Source: Gammaproteobacteria bacterium
GTDB lineage: Bacteria > Pseudomonadota > Gammaproteobacteria > Thiohalomonadales > Thiohalomonadaceae
Assembly: GCA_026196575.1 (NCBI GenBank)
Contig: JAPHSX010000032.1
Span: 1-64,000 of the forward strand
DNA: 64,000 bases
Direction of reading: 5' to 3'
The translations under genes were made by a program, and so were the position numbers. Each line of letters starts with the position of its first letter. Positions within the stretch are counted from its first letter, which is position 1. Below, piece by piece: positions 34,299-45,329 of this stretch. The notes beneath the pieces were generated by a model. It was not told the origin of the DNA and did not search any database. It saw only the letters and a program-made list of their open reading frames with translations.

Positions 34299-34556
34299 CT
34301 AAAACTCCATCAGCTCGTCCAGCTCCCCATCCATGTGCCGTTCGGTCATCTCGTTAAAGCCGCCGATCCATTCGCCATCAATCGCCAGCTGCGGCACGCT
34401 GCGGGCGTGGTTGGTGAGGGCCAGCATCTGTTTCAGTGCCTCGCGGTCGAGGTCGACCCGTACCTCCTGATAGGGGATCGACCATTTTTTCAGCAGGGTC
34501 TTGGTCTTCTCGCAGATGGGGCAGGTGCCGGTGCTGTAGACGGTTACGCGGGCCAT
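34299..34556 (-). CDS. Glutaredoxin (GrxC-like)
   Basis: The 85-residue protein has the dithiol active site CPIC at residues 12-15, the cis-Pro motif SVPQ and the glutathione-binding GGFNE. It reduces disulfides with glutathione in the cytosol. The GAGGAG ribosome site precedes ATG 34556. Length is standard for GrxC. Confidence 0.93.
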   Translation of the reverse strand: MARVTVYSTGTCPICEKTKTLLKKWSIPYQEVRVDLDREALKQMLALTNHARSVPQLAIDGEWIGGFNEMTERHMDGELDELMEF

Positions 34557-34699
34557 GTTTGGCTCTCCTCTGTGTGTTTGGGTGGCGCGAAAGGGTGCTA
34601 TGGTAGCCGATAGGTCGGGGGTGGCAAGTTTGCGGCGGTGAATCGCCGTGGCGGGAGTATACTGGCGGTCGTAATACGTCTGGCATGATGAGGTGGATT

Positions 34700-34897
34700 A
34701 TGGGTGGTTGGGGCTGTCCCCATGAGGTAGGTGGCAAGTGTGCCAAGGTGAATGAACTGCCCTGCGATCCGGGGATGAAGGGGTGTATCCTGTTTGGCCG
34801 TTTTGTCTTTAGCGATGAGACGAAGAACCGTCCTGGCGGGCCGCGCCGGCGCAATCCCGGCAACGAGCGGCGCGGGCCGGATAACAAGCGGGGGTGA
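34700..34897 (+). CDS. Small conserved Cys-rich protein
   Basis: The 65-residue protein contains GWGCPHEVGGKCAKVNELPC followed by DPGMKGCILFGRFVF: four Cys spaced as a compact metal-binding or disulfide knot. The tail is Arg/Pro/Gly-rich. I recall similar CPHE...GKC...CDPGMKGC small proteins in other proteobacteria but know no function. ATG 34700 is preferred because GAGGTGG lies 3-9 bases upstream; an ATG at 34685 is in frame. Confidence 0.7.
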   Translation: MGGWGCPHEVGGKCAKVNELPCDPGMKGCILFGRFVFSDETKNRPGGPRRRNPGNERRGPDNKRG

Positions 34898-35002
34898 ACC
34901 TCAAGCCCTGCGCACTGTCATTAAATCATCATTTTCTGCTGTCATGATCACCCCGCTCGGGTGCATGGCGTTTTTGGTCATTTTGGAGTGTGAATTTTAG
35001 AA

Positions 35003-35668
35003 ATGGAGCTTGAATCGCTGGAGCTGGAAGAGCTGGTACTGAAGGAGAGCATCGTCAGTGCCACCGGCCTGAGTGCCGACTTTTTGCAGGTGGGGATCAA
35101 GGGCGATCCGTCGCTGCGTGAGACGGCGATGTTCCGTCCCCGTTATCACAGCGTACTGGACGAGATCTATCCGCGGCTGGAGCAGCATCTGTTGGAGCTG
35201 CTCTGCGAGCGCAGCACCTACCATCTTTATATTGGATTTAGCAGTTCGGAGATCCGTACCCAGTCGGTGTTTGACCCGCTGCGCGAGGAGACCCACGCGG
35301 CCGAGCGGCTGCTGGAGGACGACTACCTGGCGCGCCACTTTCCGCGGATCTCCTACGAGGCGAAGGTGCAGGGGATGCGCGAGATGTACGACTACCTGCT
35401 TGGCAGTCGCATGTTCGACAGCCTGCCGGAGCACTGGAAGAAGATCTTTGCGCGGCGCCACAAGGAGTGGCATCCGATGGACCGGGAGAGCATTGCCAAG
35501 GTGTTGGGCAGTCTCAAGGCGTTGCGTGACATGCCCGATTACTATGTGCGTAACGCGACCATCAGCATGGTGCAGGGGATCGTGCGGCTATCGTTCAACT
35601 GCGATGGCACACAGCTGGTGAATGCAGAGAACTATCAGCGCTTTCTGGAGGAGAATTTGAGTGTGTAA
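35003..35668 (+). CDS. Conserved hypothetical protein, unknown
   Basis: The 221-residue, mostly helical, soluble protein starts with a Leu/Glu-rich segment (ELESLELEELVLKESIV). It shows no signal, membrane helix, nucleotide-binding or metal motif that I recognise. The ribosome site is weak. It is followed by a perfect terminator hairpin and a convergent hemerythrin gene. Codon use and GC content look native, so it is a real gene. Confidence 0.8.
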   Translation: MELESLELEELVLKESIVSATGLSADFLQVGIKGDPSLRETAMFRPRYHSVLDEIYPRLEQHLLELLCERSTYHLYIGFSSSEIRTQSVFDPLREETHAAERLLEDDYLARHFPRISYEAKVQGMREMYDYLLGSRMFDSLPEHWKKIFARRHKEWHPMDRESIAKVLGSLKALRDMPDYYVRNATISMVQGIVRLSFNCDGTQLVNAENYQRFLEENLSV

Positions 35669-35680
35669 GCCGGACGCAAT

Positions 35681-35706
35681 AACGGGGCCAGCTGGCCCCG
35701 TTATTG
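35681..35706 (+). terminator. Terminator between hypothetical gene and hemerythrin gene
   Basis: AACGGGGCCAG/CTGGCCCCGTT is a perfect 11-bp stem with TTATTGTT after it. It lies between convergent genes and could serve both. Confidence 0.85.
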
Positions 35707-35723
35707 TTGCCCGGGTGGTGTCG

Positions 35724-36155
35724 TTACCAGAACTTTTTCAGCCAGCGCTTTTTCACCCCCGCCTTGTGGAAGGTCTTGGTGTAGGCCTTGTCGACCGTGT
35801 TGATGTGGTTGAACAGCCAGTCCTTGAGGAATAGCAGCAGCTCCATCCCCACCTTGTCGTTGCCGCCGCGAAATTGCCCCTGATAGGTCAGTACCTTGGC
35901 AACGATACGGTCGTGTTTCTCCTTGTGCGCCTCGTAGCCGTCGTACTCAAAGATGCGCATCAGAGTCTCTTCGACCGAGAAGTGCACCTTGGTGTAGTCG
36001 ACCAGTTTGTCCAGGACATCGCCAATCAGGTCGCGATTTGAGTTGTTGACGAGTGCCGTATAGAGGTCGTTCATAATGTCGATAAGGCATTTGTGCTGCT
36101 CGTCGATCTCTTGAATGTCCACGCTATAGGCGTTGCTCCATTCCACCATTGCCAT
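35724..36155 (-). CDS. Bacteriohemerythrin
   Basis: The 143-residue oxygen-binding di-iron protein has the complete ligand set: His21 in DEQHKCL, His58 and Glu62 in HFSVEE, His77 and His81 in HKEKH, and His117 and Asp122 in HINTVD. Trp6 in VEWSNAYSV is typical. AAGGAG precedes ATG 36155. Roles in such bacteria are oxygen storage, delivery or sensing for microaerobic life; the exact one is not visible. Confidence 0.95.
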   Translation of the reverse strand: MAMVEWSNAYSVDIQEIDEQHKCLIDIMNDLYTALVNNSNRDLIGDVLDKLVDYTKVHFSVEETLMRIFEYDGYEAHKEKHDRIVAKVLTYQGQFRGGNDKVGMELLLFLKDWLFNHINTVDKAYTKTFHKAGVKKRWLKKFW

Positions 36156-36342
36156 GCGGTTTTTCTCCTTGTTGTTGTGAAAAAATGGTTTGTTACCAAA
36201 ATCAGCTCATCATAGAGCTGATTATCCATGATAAATATCATTGTTTCTCGATGCAATAGGGACGACGGGAGGTGGGTTGTTATCGGGCGTGTGTTTTGCG
36301 ACCGTACCCAAACGGGGTGGCATTGCGTAGGATGGAATAATG

Positions 36343-36375
36343 GTAACTGCTCGTCCCGTACTTACGGAAATAACG
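36343..36375. repeat. Dispersed repeat GTAACTGCTCG...TACTTACGGAAATAACG, copy 1
   Basis: This is nearly identical to 51612-51645. Both copies sit immediately before a GTAGGGTGGGC palindrome cluster, so the two together form a composite element. Confidence 0.7.
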
Positions 36376-36380
36376 ATAAA

Positions 36381-36494
36381 TGTAGGGTGGGCACCACCCA
36401 CCAAAACGCCCCCAGATGTCGCATTTCTATGCAGGGTGGGTAGTACCCACCAATAAGGGGGCGCGGTACAGTGGTGGGCAGTGCCCACCCTACA
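36381..36494. repeat. GTAGGGTGGGC palindrome cluster
   Basis: Three related palindromes: TGTAGGGTGGGCACCACCCA, TGCAGGGTGGGTAGTACCCA and TGGGCAGTGCCCACCCTACA. The outer ends are complementary. With 36343-36375 it fills most of the gene-free interval 36156-36547. Confidence 0.8.
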
Positions 36495-36547
36495 GTATGT
36501 GAGGGGGGAGTAATACGAATAATGAAATTTCAACAAGGGGGAGTGGG

Positions 36548-38047
36548 GTGACCACAGAGAGTACAGCACCACAGTTCATGGCGGCGATCGACCTGGGCTC
36601 CAACAGCTTTCACATGATTATTGCCGAGCTGCTTGATGGCGAGTTGCGCATTGTCGATCGCCTGCGCGAGATGGTGCGTCTGGCCGGCGGGCTGGATGAG
36701 CAGGGCAATCTGGACGAGGCGTCACGCCAGCGGGCGCTCGACTGTCTGCAGCGGTTTGGTCAGCGTCTGGCCGGTTTTCCCGCAGGTGCGGTGCGGGCGG
36801 TGGGCACCAACACCCTGCGCCTGGCGCGCAGCGAGGGTTTTTTGCAGCAGGCACGTCAGGCGCTGGGCCACCCCATCGAGATCATCGCCGGGGTGGAGGA
36901 GGCGCGCCTCATCTACCTGGGGGTAGCCCACGGCATGGCCGACAACGACGCCATGCGGCTGGTGGTCGATATCGGCGGTGGCAGCACCGAGGTGATCCTT
37001 GGCCGGCGTTTTCAGCCGCTGGAGCTGGAGAGCCTCTACATGGGCTGTGTCAGCTTCAGCCAGCGCTTCTTTGGTGACGGCAAGATCACGGCGAAGGCGA
37101 TGAAGAAGGCGCTGCTCGCCGCGCGGCTGGAGGTGCAGGGGATTGAGCGGGAGTTTCGGGATATCGGTTGGGGTGAGGTGGTAGGCGCCTCGGGCACCAT
37201 CAAGGCGGTGCATGAGGTGATCCTCGCCAATGGCTGGAGCGAGGAGGGGATCACCCCCGCCGCGCTGCAGCGGCTGGTCGAGGCGCTGGTGGCGGCGGGG
37301 GAGATCGAAAAATTATCCCTGAATGGGCTAAAGGAGGATCGGCGCGCGGTGATCTGCGGCGGGGTGGCGGTGTTGCTGGCGCTCTTCGAGGGGCTGCGCA
37401 TCGAGCGCATGCAGGTCTCCGATCTGGCGCTGCGCGAGGGGCTGCTCTACGACATGCTGGGACGCATTCGCCATGAGGATGTGCGCGAGCGCACCATCGG
37501 CCTGCTGGGGAGTCGTTATCAAATCGAGCCGCAGCAGGCGGCCAGGGTGGAGCAGACGGCCCTGGCCCTGCACTCCGGTGTGGCGCGCGACTGGGCGCTG
37601 GATGATGAGGAGGCGCGGCAACTGCTCGGCTGGGCGGCACGGCTGCACGAGATCGGCCTCTCCATCGCCCACAACCAGTACCACAAACACGGCGCCTATC
37701 TGCTGGCCAACTGCGACCTGCTCGGCTTCTCGCGGCGTGAACAGCTGCAACTGGCAATCCTGGTGCGCGCGCATCGGCGCAAATTTCCCCTGGCGGAGCT
37801 GGCGGCGCTGGGAGAGGTGGAGACGCGGCGCGTACGTTACCTGGCGGTGCTGTTGCGCCTGGCGGTGCTGTTGCACCGCAGCCATAGCGATGAACCGCTG
37901 CCCACCCCCCTACTGAGTGGAAGTGAGGAGGGGCTGGGCGTGCACTTTCCCGAGGGGTGGCTGGAGGGTCATCCGCTCACCCAGGCCGATCTGGAGCAGG
38001 AGTCCGCGTTTCTGGAGGCGGTAAAATTCAAATTGAATGTTGATTGA
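36548..38047 (+). CDS. ppx: Exopolyphosphatase (Ppx/GppA family)
   Basis: The 499-residue enzyme removes terminal phosphates from polyphosphate. The N-terminal ASKHA motif AAIDLGSNSFHMIIAE, the second phosphate-binding motif VVDIGGGSTEVILG and GASGT are intact. The C-terminal HD-like helical domain has WAARLHEIGLSIAHNQYHKH. The start is GTG 36548 with AGGGGGAG upstream. It is convergent with ppk1, a common pairing. The last bases of the gene are duplicated beyond a palindromic repeat (17-bp direct repeat). Confidence 0.95.
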   Translation: MTTESTAPQFMAAIDLGSNSFHMIIAELLDGELRIVDRLREMVRLAGGLDEQGNLDEASRQRALDCLQRFGQRLAGFPAGAVRAVGTNTLRLARSEGFLQQARQALGHPIEIIAGVEEARLIYLGVAHGMADNDAMRLVVDIGGGSTEVILGRRFQPLELESLYMGCVSFSQRFFGDGKITAKAMKKALLAARLEVQGIEREFRDIGWGEVVGASGTIKAVHEVILANGWSEEGITPAALQRLVEALVAAGEIEKLSLNGLKEDRRAVICGGVAVLLALFEGLRIERMQVSDLALREGLLYDMLGRIRHEDVRERTIGLLGSRYQIEPQQAARVEQTALALHSGVARDWALDDEEARQLLGWAARLHEIGLSIAHNQYHKHGAYLLANCDLLGFSRREQLQLAILVRAHRRKFPLAELAALGEVETRRVRYLAVLLRLAVLLHRSHSDEPLPTPLLSGSEEGLGVHFPEGWLEGHPLTQADLEQESAFLEAVKFKLNVD

Positions 38048-38144
38048 GCATGAGCGGTGCGCCTCGTTCCTCGGCACACCCTACGGCGGGGGTGTAGGGT
38101 GCCGCCTCCAGGCGCACCGGTTTGGTGATTGAATGTTGATTGAG
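38032..38144. repeat. Palindromic repeat flanked by a 17-bp direct repeat
   Basis: ATTGAATGTTGATTGAG occurs at 38032-38048 (containing the ppx stop) and again at 38128-38144. Between them lies a GGTGCGCCTCG...GAGGCG...GCGCACC palindrome with an inner CACACCCTAC/GTGTAGGGTG stem. This looks like a target-site duplication. Confidence 0.8.
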
Positions 38145-38213
38145 TAGGGAGGTGAAGTCTGAAAGCGAGGATAACCTTCTGAGCCCCTCCACCCTGCAAC
38201 TTTCACATTTTTC

Positions 38214-40301
<2,088 letters not shown>

Positions 40302-40484
40302 GGGAAAACCTGTAAGTATCTGCGGGCAATATTTCAAGTATATGACAGCGTGAGGCGGTGTGGTGGCTTATTATCAGTTGGGGTCATCCAGCAGGCAGGG
40401 TTGATCTCAACAACTGGCCGGTTGATTACGCGATGGCTGGCCCCCATTCATCTTTCGGGAAAAAAGAGTCAGGAGACATTACGC

Positions 40485-40640
40485 GTGAATTACCCGACGT
40501 TTTTTGATGCAGTACGCCTTGCCGATACCGCCAGCCCGCGGGAGGTCGCGGAATTCCGTCAGCTGTGGCAGTGGCGGGTGCGCAGCCTGTTGCTGGAGCA
40601 CGGTGACGCCCCCGAGGTGTTTATGGTGACGCCGCTATGA
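40485..40640 (+). CDS. Small protein co-translated with a hemerythrin-domain protein
   Basis: The 51-residue ORF starts at GTG 40485 (MNYPTFFDAVRLADTASPRE) with AGGAGA 8 bases upstream. Its TGA stop overlaps the next start (ATGA). Two helices are predicted, with no known motif. A longer in-frame ATG (40350) lacks a ribosome site. The overlap with the hemerythrin gene supports it as a real gene. Confidence 0.65.
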   Translation: MNYPTFFDAVRLADTASPREVAEFRQLWQWRVRSLLLEHGDAPEVFMVTPL

Positions 40641-41032
40641 AGCGCCACCCAGCCCTGCAACCGTTATCGCGGGAGCACCACACGGCGCTGGTGCTGGCGA
40701 GCGCCTGCGAGCGGGCGGCAGAGAGTGGCGATGGGCCGCGGCTGGCGGCAACCTGTGAGCGCGCCGTGCGGGCGTTCGAGCAGGAGCTGGAGCCACACTT
40801 CCAGATGGAAGAGCAGTCACTGTTGCCGCTGTTAAATGGCCCGCAGATGGCGCTGCTGTTGCAACGCACACTGGATGAGCATCAGCAGCTGCGCGAACTG
40901 CTTGGCGCTTTGCGCCAGGGGGATGCCACGGCCCTTGGCAGTTTTGGCGCCGCCCTGAAGGCGCATGTGCGCTTTGAGGAGCGGGAGCTCTTCCCCGCGC
41001 TGGAGGGACTGCTGGGTGAGGGCGGCAGTTGA
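40637..41032 (+). CDS. Hemerythrin HHE domain protein
   Basis: The 131-residue four-helix protein has candidate di-iron ligands in SREHHTALV, EPHFQMEEQ, LDEHQQLRE and HVRFEERELF. It belongs to the HHE cation-binding type rather than the bacteriohemerythrin type at 35724-36155. It overlaps the preceding 51-residue ORF by four bases. Such proteins bind oxygen, nitric oxide or iron; the specific role is unknown. Confidence 0.88.
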   Translation: MKRHPALQPLSREHHTALVLASACERAAESGDGPRLAATCERAVRAFEQELEPHFQMEEQSLLPLLNGPQMALLLQRTLDEHQQLRELLGALRQGDATALGSFGAALKAHVRFEERELFPALEGLLGEGGS

Positions 41033-41140
41033 GCAGGGAGTCACCGTGGGCGGGGTACATGTCCTTTAGAACAAAAGCATGTAACTTCTTGCGTAATTAC
41101 TCCCCCTAACCCTCTCCTACTTGGTGGGTGGTGATAAAAC

Positions 41141-41213
41141 CGTGGGAGCGCCTCTGGCGCGATGGGCTGGTGGCATCATTCACCCCCTCTATCGCGGCAG
41201 CGCCGCTCCTACG
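41141..41213. repeat. Palindromic repeat, GTGGGAGCGCC type
   Basis: CGTGGGAGCGCCTCTGGCGC and GCGGCAGCGCCGCTCCTACG. It lies in the otherwise featureless 41033-41329. Confidence 0.8.
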
Positions 41214-41329
41214 AAATAGCGCCGCGTTGGGGCGATAAAGCAGATACTAAAATGCGCTTGCCCTGGGTGTCTCTCCCCACAACTTGATAACATACCCCTT
41301 CCTTTAGCCAGCCCCGGATTTCTGCCTGC

Positions 41330-44300
41330 GTGGACGCCCAATTCAACGCCCTTGTAACCGCCCTCGACAGCTGCATGCTGGTCGATCGGCGTGCATTGCG
41401 GCGGCGTATCGACGGGCTGTGGCGCCGCCGGCGCGGCGGCCAGCCGGTGGACAAGGGGCTTGCCAAGGTGGGGCAGGCGATCGCCCGCTCCCAGGGGCGG
41501 CTGGCACAACGCCGCGCCTCGCTGCCGGTGCCGGAGTACCCCGAGGCGCTGCCGGTCAGCGCCAAGCGCGTCACCATCGCTGCGGCCATCGAGGAGCATC
41601 AGGTGGTGGTGGTGGCAGGGGAGACCGGCTCGGGCAAGACTACCCAGCTGCCGAAGATCTGCCTGGAGCTGGGGCGCGGCGTGGCCGGCACCATCGGCCA
41701 CACCCAGCCTCGGCGTATCGCGGCGCGTAGCGTGGCGACGCGCATCGCCGAGGAGCTGAATAGCCCGCTCGGCGCGGCGGTCGGCTACAAGGTGCGCTTT
41801 ACCGAGCACGGCGGCGACCACAGCCACATCAAGCTGATGACCGACGGCATCCTGCTGGCGGAGATCCAGGGCGACCCGCTGCTGGAGCGTTACGACACCC
41901 TGATCATCGACGAGGCGCACGAGCGCAGCCTCAACATCGACTTTCTGCTGGGCTATTTGAAGCAGCTGTTGCCGAGGCGCCCCGACCTCAAGCTCATCAT
42001 CACCTCGGCCACCATCAACACCGAGCGCTTTGCCGAGTTCTTTAACGGCGCCCCGGTGATCGAGGTCTCGGGGCGTACCTACCCGGTGGAGCTGCGCTAC
42101 CGCCCGCTTATCGAGGAGAAGGAGAAAGAGGCCGACTTGGGGGCGGCGATCCTTGAGGCGGTGGATGAGCTGGCGCGTGTTGACCCGCTGGGCGACATCC
42201 TCATCTTCCTTGCCGGTGAGCGCGATATCCGCGAGACCGCCGAGCTGCTCTCCAAACACCGCATGCGAGATACCGAGGTGATCCCGCTCTTCTCGCGCCT
42301 TAGCGCCACGGAGCAGGACCGGGTCTTCAAGCCGCACCGCGGGCGGCGCATCGTGCTCGCCACCAACGTCGCCGAGACCTCGCTTACGGTGCCGGGCATT
42401 CGTTTTGTCATCGACCCCGGCCTGGCCCGCATCAGCCGCTACAGCCACCGCACCAAGGTGCAGCGTCTGCCCATCGAGGCGGTCTCCCAGGCCTCGGCCA
42501 ACCAGCGTGCCGGGCGCTGCGGTCGGGTGAGCGCCGGCACCTGTATCCGCCTCTACAGCGAGGAGGATTTTCTCGCCCGCCCCGAGTATACCGACCCGGA
42601 GATCCGTCGCACCAACCTGGCCAGCGTGATCCTGCAGATGATGCTGATGGGACTGGGCGATATCGAGCATTTCCCCTTTATCGATGCCCCCGACCGGCGC
42701 TTTATCACCGACGGCTTTCACCTGCTGCAGGAGCTGGGGGCGGTCGACGGCCGGCGGCGCATCACCGAGCTGGGGCGCAAGCTGGCCCGCCTGCCGCTCG
42801 ACCCGCGCCACGCCCGTATCGTGCTGGAGGCGCAGCAGCAGGGCAGTCTGCATGAGGTGTTGATCATCGTCTCGGCCCTCACCATCCAGGACCCGCGCGA
42901 GCGGCCGCTGGAGGCGCAGCAGGCGGCGGACGAGAAGCATGCCCGCTTTGCCGATGAGGATTCGGACTTCATCGCCTACCTCAACCTCTGGAACTACTAC
43001 CACGAGCAGGCGCGCCACCTTAGCCAGAGCAAGCTGCGCAAGCAGTGCCGTGCCGAGTTTCTCTCCTACCTGCGGATGCGCGAGTGGCACGATATTCACG
43101 GTCAGCTGCTCTCCCAGGTGCGGGAGATGGGGCTCTCGCCGAAGCCTGTGACCGCCGACTATGCGGCTATTCACCGGGCACTGCTGAGCGGCCTGCTGAG
43201 CAACATCGGCATCAAGGATGAGCGCGAACAGAAGGGGGGGGCGGGCGGCAAGAAGCAGCGCCGGCCGCTGGTGGAGTATCTGGGGGCACGCAATAACCGT
43301 TTCACCATCTTCCCCGGCTCCTCGCAGGCGAAAAAGCCCCCCAAGTGGCTGGTTGCCGGCGAGCTGGTGGAGACGGCGCGTCTCTTCGCCCGTGATGTGG
43401 CGAAGATCGATCCCGACTGGCTGGAGCCGCTGGCGCATGGGCTGCTCAAGCGCAATTATCTGGAGGCGCACTGGGAGAAACGCCCGGCCCAGGTCAGCGC
43501 CTATGAGCAGGTGAGCCTCTATGGCCTGCTGATCGTGCCGCGGCGTCGCGTCAACTACGGCCCCATCGACCCGCTACTGAGCCGTGAGCTCTTCATCCGC
43601 CACGCCCTGGTCGAGGGCGACTGGCACTGCCGTCACCCCTTCTTTGTCGATAATGCCAGGCTGCTCGCCGAGATCGAGCAGATGGAGTCGAAGTCGCGCC
43701 GCCGCGACATTCTGGTGGATGAGGAGGTGCTGTTCGCCTTTTACGATGCGCGCCTGCCCGAGGGGATCTACAGCGGCAAGAGTTTCGACAAGTGGTGGAA
43801 GGGGGCGCAGCGCGAGACCCCGCGCCTGCTCCACCTGACGCGCGAAGATCTGCTGCGTGACACGGGGGCCTCGGTAAGCGAACAGGCCTTTCCCGCGGCC
43901 CTGCAGGTGGGCGCCATGGCCCTTAAGCTCGACTACCACTTTGAGCCCGGCCACCCCGCCGACGGGGTGACCCTCATCGTGCCGCTGGCGGCGGTAGCGC
44001 AGCTGGCGGCGCCGCGCTTTGAGTGGCTGGTGCCGGGGCTGCTGCAGGAAAAACTGATCGCCCTCATCAAGGGGCTGCCCAAACCGCTGCGGCGCAACTT
44101 TGTACCAGCGGTCAACTTTGCCACCGCCTGCGTCGAGGCCCTGTCCTACGGCGAGGGGCGGCTGCTCGATGCCTTCGCCCACCAGCTGCTGCGCATGACC
44201 GGGGTGACGGTGGAGGAGGGGGCCTGGGATCTGGGCGCGCTGCCGCCCCACCTGCGGATGAACTTCCGGGTGGTCGATGAGCGGGGCAGAACGGTGAGCG

Positions 44301-45247
44301 AGGGCCGTGACCTGGCCGCGCTGCAGGCCGCCCTGGCCGGTGAGGTGCGCCAGAACCTGCACACCGAGGCCCACTACGACTGGGAGCGGCAGGGGCTGAC
44401 CAGTTGGGATTTCGATACGCTGGCGCAGCAGGTCAGGATGGAGCGCGGCGGTCTTACCCTCAATGTCTTCCCGGCGCTGGTGGATGAGGGGGAGAGTGTG
44501 GCGGTACGCCCCTTCGAGTCGCTGCAGGCGGCTGCGCTGGCGCATCGGGCCGGGGTGCGACGGCTCTTTATGCTGGCGGTGCAGGAGAAGGTGAAGTATC
44601 TGCGCAAGGAGCTGAAGAAAAACAGCAGCCTCTGCCTGCACTACCTGCCGCTGGGCAAGTGCGAGGAGCTGGTGGAGGCGCTGATTGGCGCGGCGGTGGA
44701 GCAGGCGCTCTTCATCGAGGCCGAGCCGCCGCGCGAGCGCGCCGCCTACGAGCTGCTGCTGGAGCAGGCCCGTGGCCGGCTCATCGCCCAGGCCGAGGCG
44801 CTGCAGCAGGCGCTGGCATCGGCGCTCGCCACCCACCACGCCATCCGCAAGGCGCTGAAGGGGGCGGTGCCGCCGAACTGGCTGGAGAGCATGGCCGATA
44901 TCAATGAGCAGCTGGGGCGGCTCATCTACCCCGGCTTTGTCAGCGCCACCCCGGCGCTATGGCTGCTGCAGCTGCCTCGCTACCTGCAGGGCATCGAGCG
45001 CCGTCTGGAGAAGCTCAAGGCCGACCCCCAGCGCGACCGCGCCACGCTGCGCGAGATGCAGCCGCTGTGGCAGCGCTACTGGCAGCGCTGCGAGGGGGCG
45101 GGGCGCTGCGGCGAGGGGGAGCTGCTACAGTTTCGCTGGCTGCTGGAGGAGCTCAGGGTCTCGCTCTTCGCCCAGGGGCTGAAGACACTGGAGCCGGTCT
45201 CGGTGCCCAGACTGGAGAAGCGCTGGAAGGCGATCGCCACGCGCTAG
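41330..45247 (+). CDS. hrpA: ATP-dependent RNA helicase HrpA
   Basis: The 1305-residue DEAH-box protein matches E. coli HrpA (1300). Walker A GETGSGKTTQ lies near residue 98, DEAHERSLNID near 196, SATIN, and the motif VI region NQRAGRCGRVSAG. HA2 and OB-fold domains follow, then the large DUF3418 C-terminal region found in HrpA. In other bacteria HrpA resolves stalled ribosomes or processes mRNA. The start is GTG 41330 (VDAQFNALV); no strong ribosome site is visible, so the start is less certain than the rest. Confidence 0.96.
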   Translation: MDAQFNALVTALDSCMLVDRRALRRRIDGLWRRRRGGQPVDKGLAKVGQAIARSQGRLAQRRASLPVPEYPEALPVSAKRVTIAAAIEEHQVVVVAGETGSGKTTQLPKICLELGRGVAGTIGHTQPRRIAARSVATRIAEELNSPLGAAVGYKVRFTEHGGDHSHIKLMTDGILLAEIQGDPLLERYDTLIIDEAHERSLNIDFLLGYLKQLLPRRPDLKLIITSATINTERFAEFFNGAPVIEVSGRTYPVELRYRPLIEEKEKEADLGAAILEAVDELARVDPLGDILIFLAGERDIRETAELLSKHRMRDTEVIPLFSRLSATEQDRVFKPHRGRRIVLATNVAETSLTVPGIRFVIDPGLARISRYSHRTKVQRLPIEAVSQASANQRAGRCGRVSAGTCIRLYSEEDFLARPEYTDPEIRRTNLASVILQMMLMGLGDIEHFPFIDAPDRRFITDGFHLLQELGAVDGRRRITELGRKLARLPLDPRHARIVLEAQQQGSLHEVLIIVSALTIQDPRERPLEAQQAADEKHARFADEDSDFIAYLNLWNYYHEQARHLSQSKLRKQCRAEFLSYLRMREWHDIHGQLLSQVREMGLSPKPVTADYAAIHRALLSGLLSNIGIKDEREQKGGAGGKKQRRPLVEYLGARNNRFTIFPGSSQAKKPPKWLVAGELVETARLFARDVAKIDPDWLEPLAHGLLKRNYLEAHWEKRPAQVSAYEQVSLYGLLIVPRRRVNYGPIDPLLSRELFIRHALVEGDWHCRHPFFVDNARLLAEIEQMESKSRRRDILVDEEVLFAFYDARLPEGIYSGKSFDKWWKGAQRETPRLLHLTREDLLRDTGASVSEQAFPAALQVGAMALKLDYHFEPGHPADGVTLIVPLAAVAQLAAPRFEWLVPGLLQEKLIALIKGLPKPLRRNFVPAVNFATACVEALSYGEGRLLDAFAHQLLRMTGVTVEEGAWDLGALPPHLRMNFRVVDERGRTVSEGRDLAALQAALAGEVRQNLHTEAHYDWERQGLTSWDFDTLAQQVRMERGGLTLNVFPALVDEGESVAVRPFESLQAAALAHRAGVRRLFMLAVQEKVKYLRKELKKNSSLCLHYLPLGKCEELVEALIGAAVEQALFIEAEPPRERAAYELLLEQARGRLIAQAEALQQALASALATHHAIRKALKGAVPPNWLESMADINEQLGRLIYPGFVSATPALWLLQLPRYLQGIERRLEKLKADPQRDRATLREMQPLWQRYWQRCEGAGRCGEGELLQFRWLLEELRVSLFAQGLKTLEPVSVPRLEKRWKAIATR

Positions 45248-45329
45248 GAGTCGATCAGTCGCTCTCCAACCCACGCCGCCTATTCTGTTGTATAGTTTTT
45301 TCACCACTCACAACCCTTGGGTAACAAGG

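Noticed and set aside
36228-36443. 71-codon plus-strand ORF upstream of ppx
   Set aside because: It lies within repeat sequence and its translation follows the palindromes; no ribosome site.
41189-44839. Long antisense frames (760 and 421 codons) opposite hrpA
   Set aside because: They mirror hrpA codon structure and have no recognisable motif or ribosome site.
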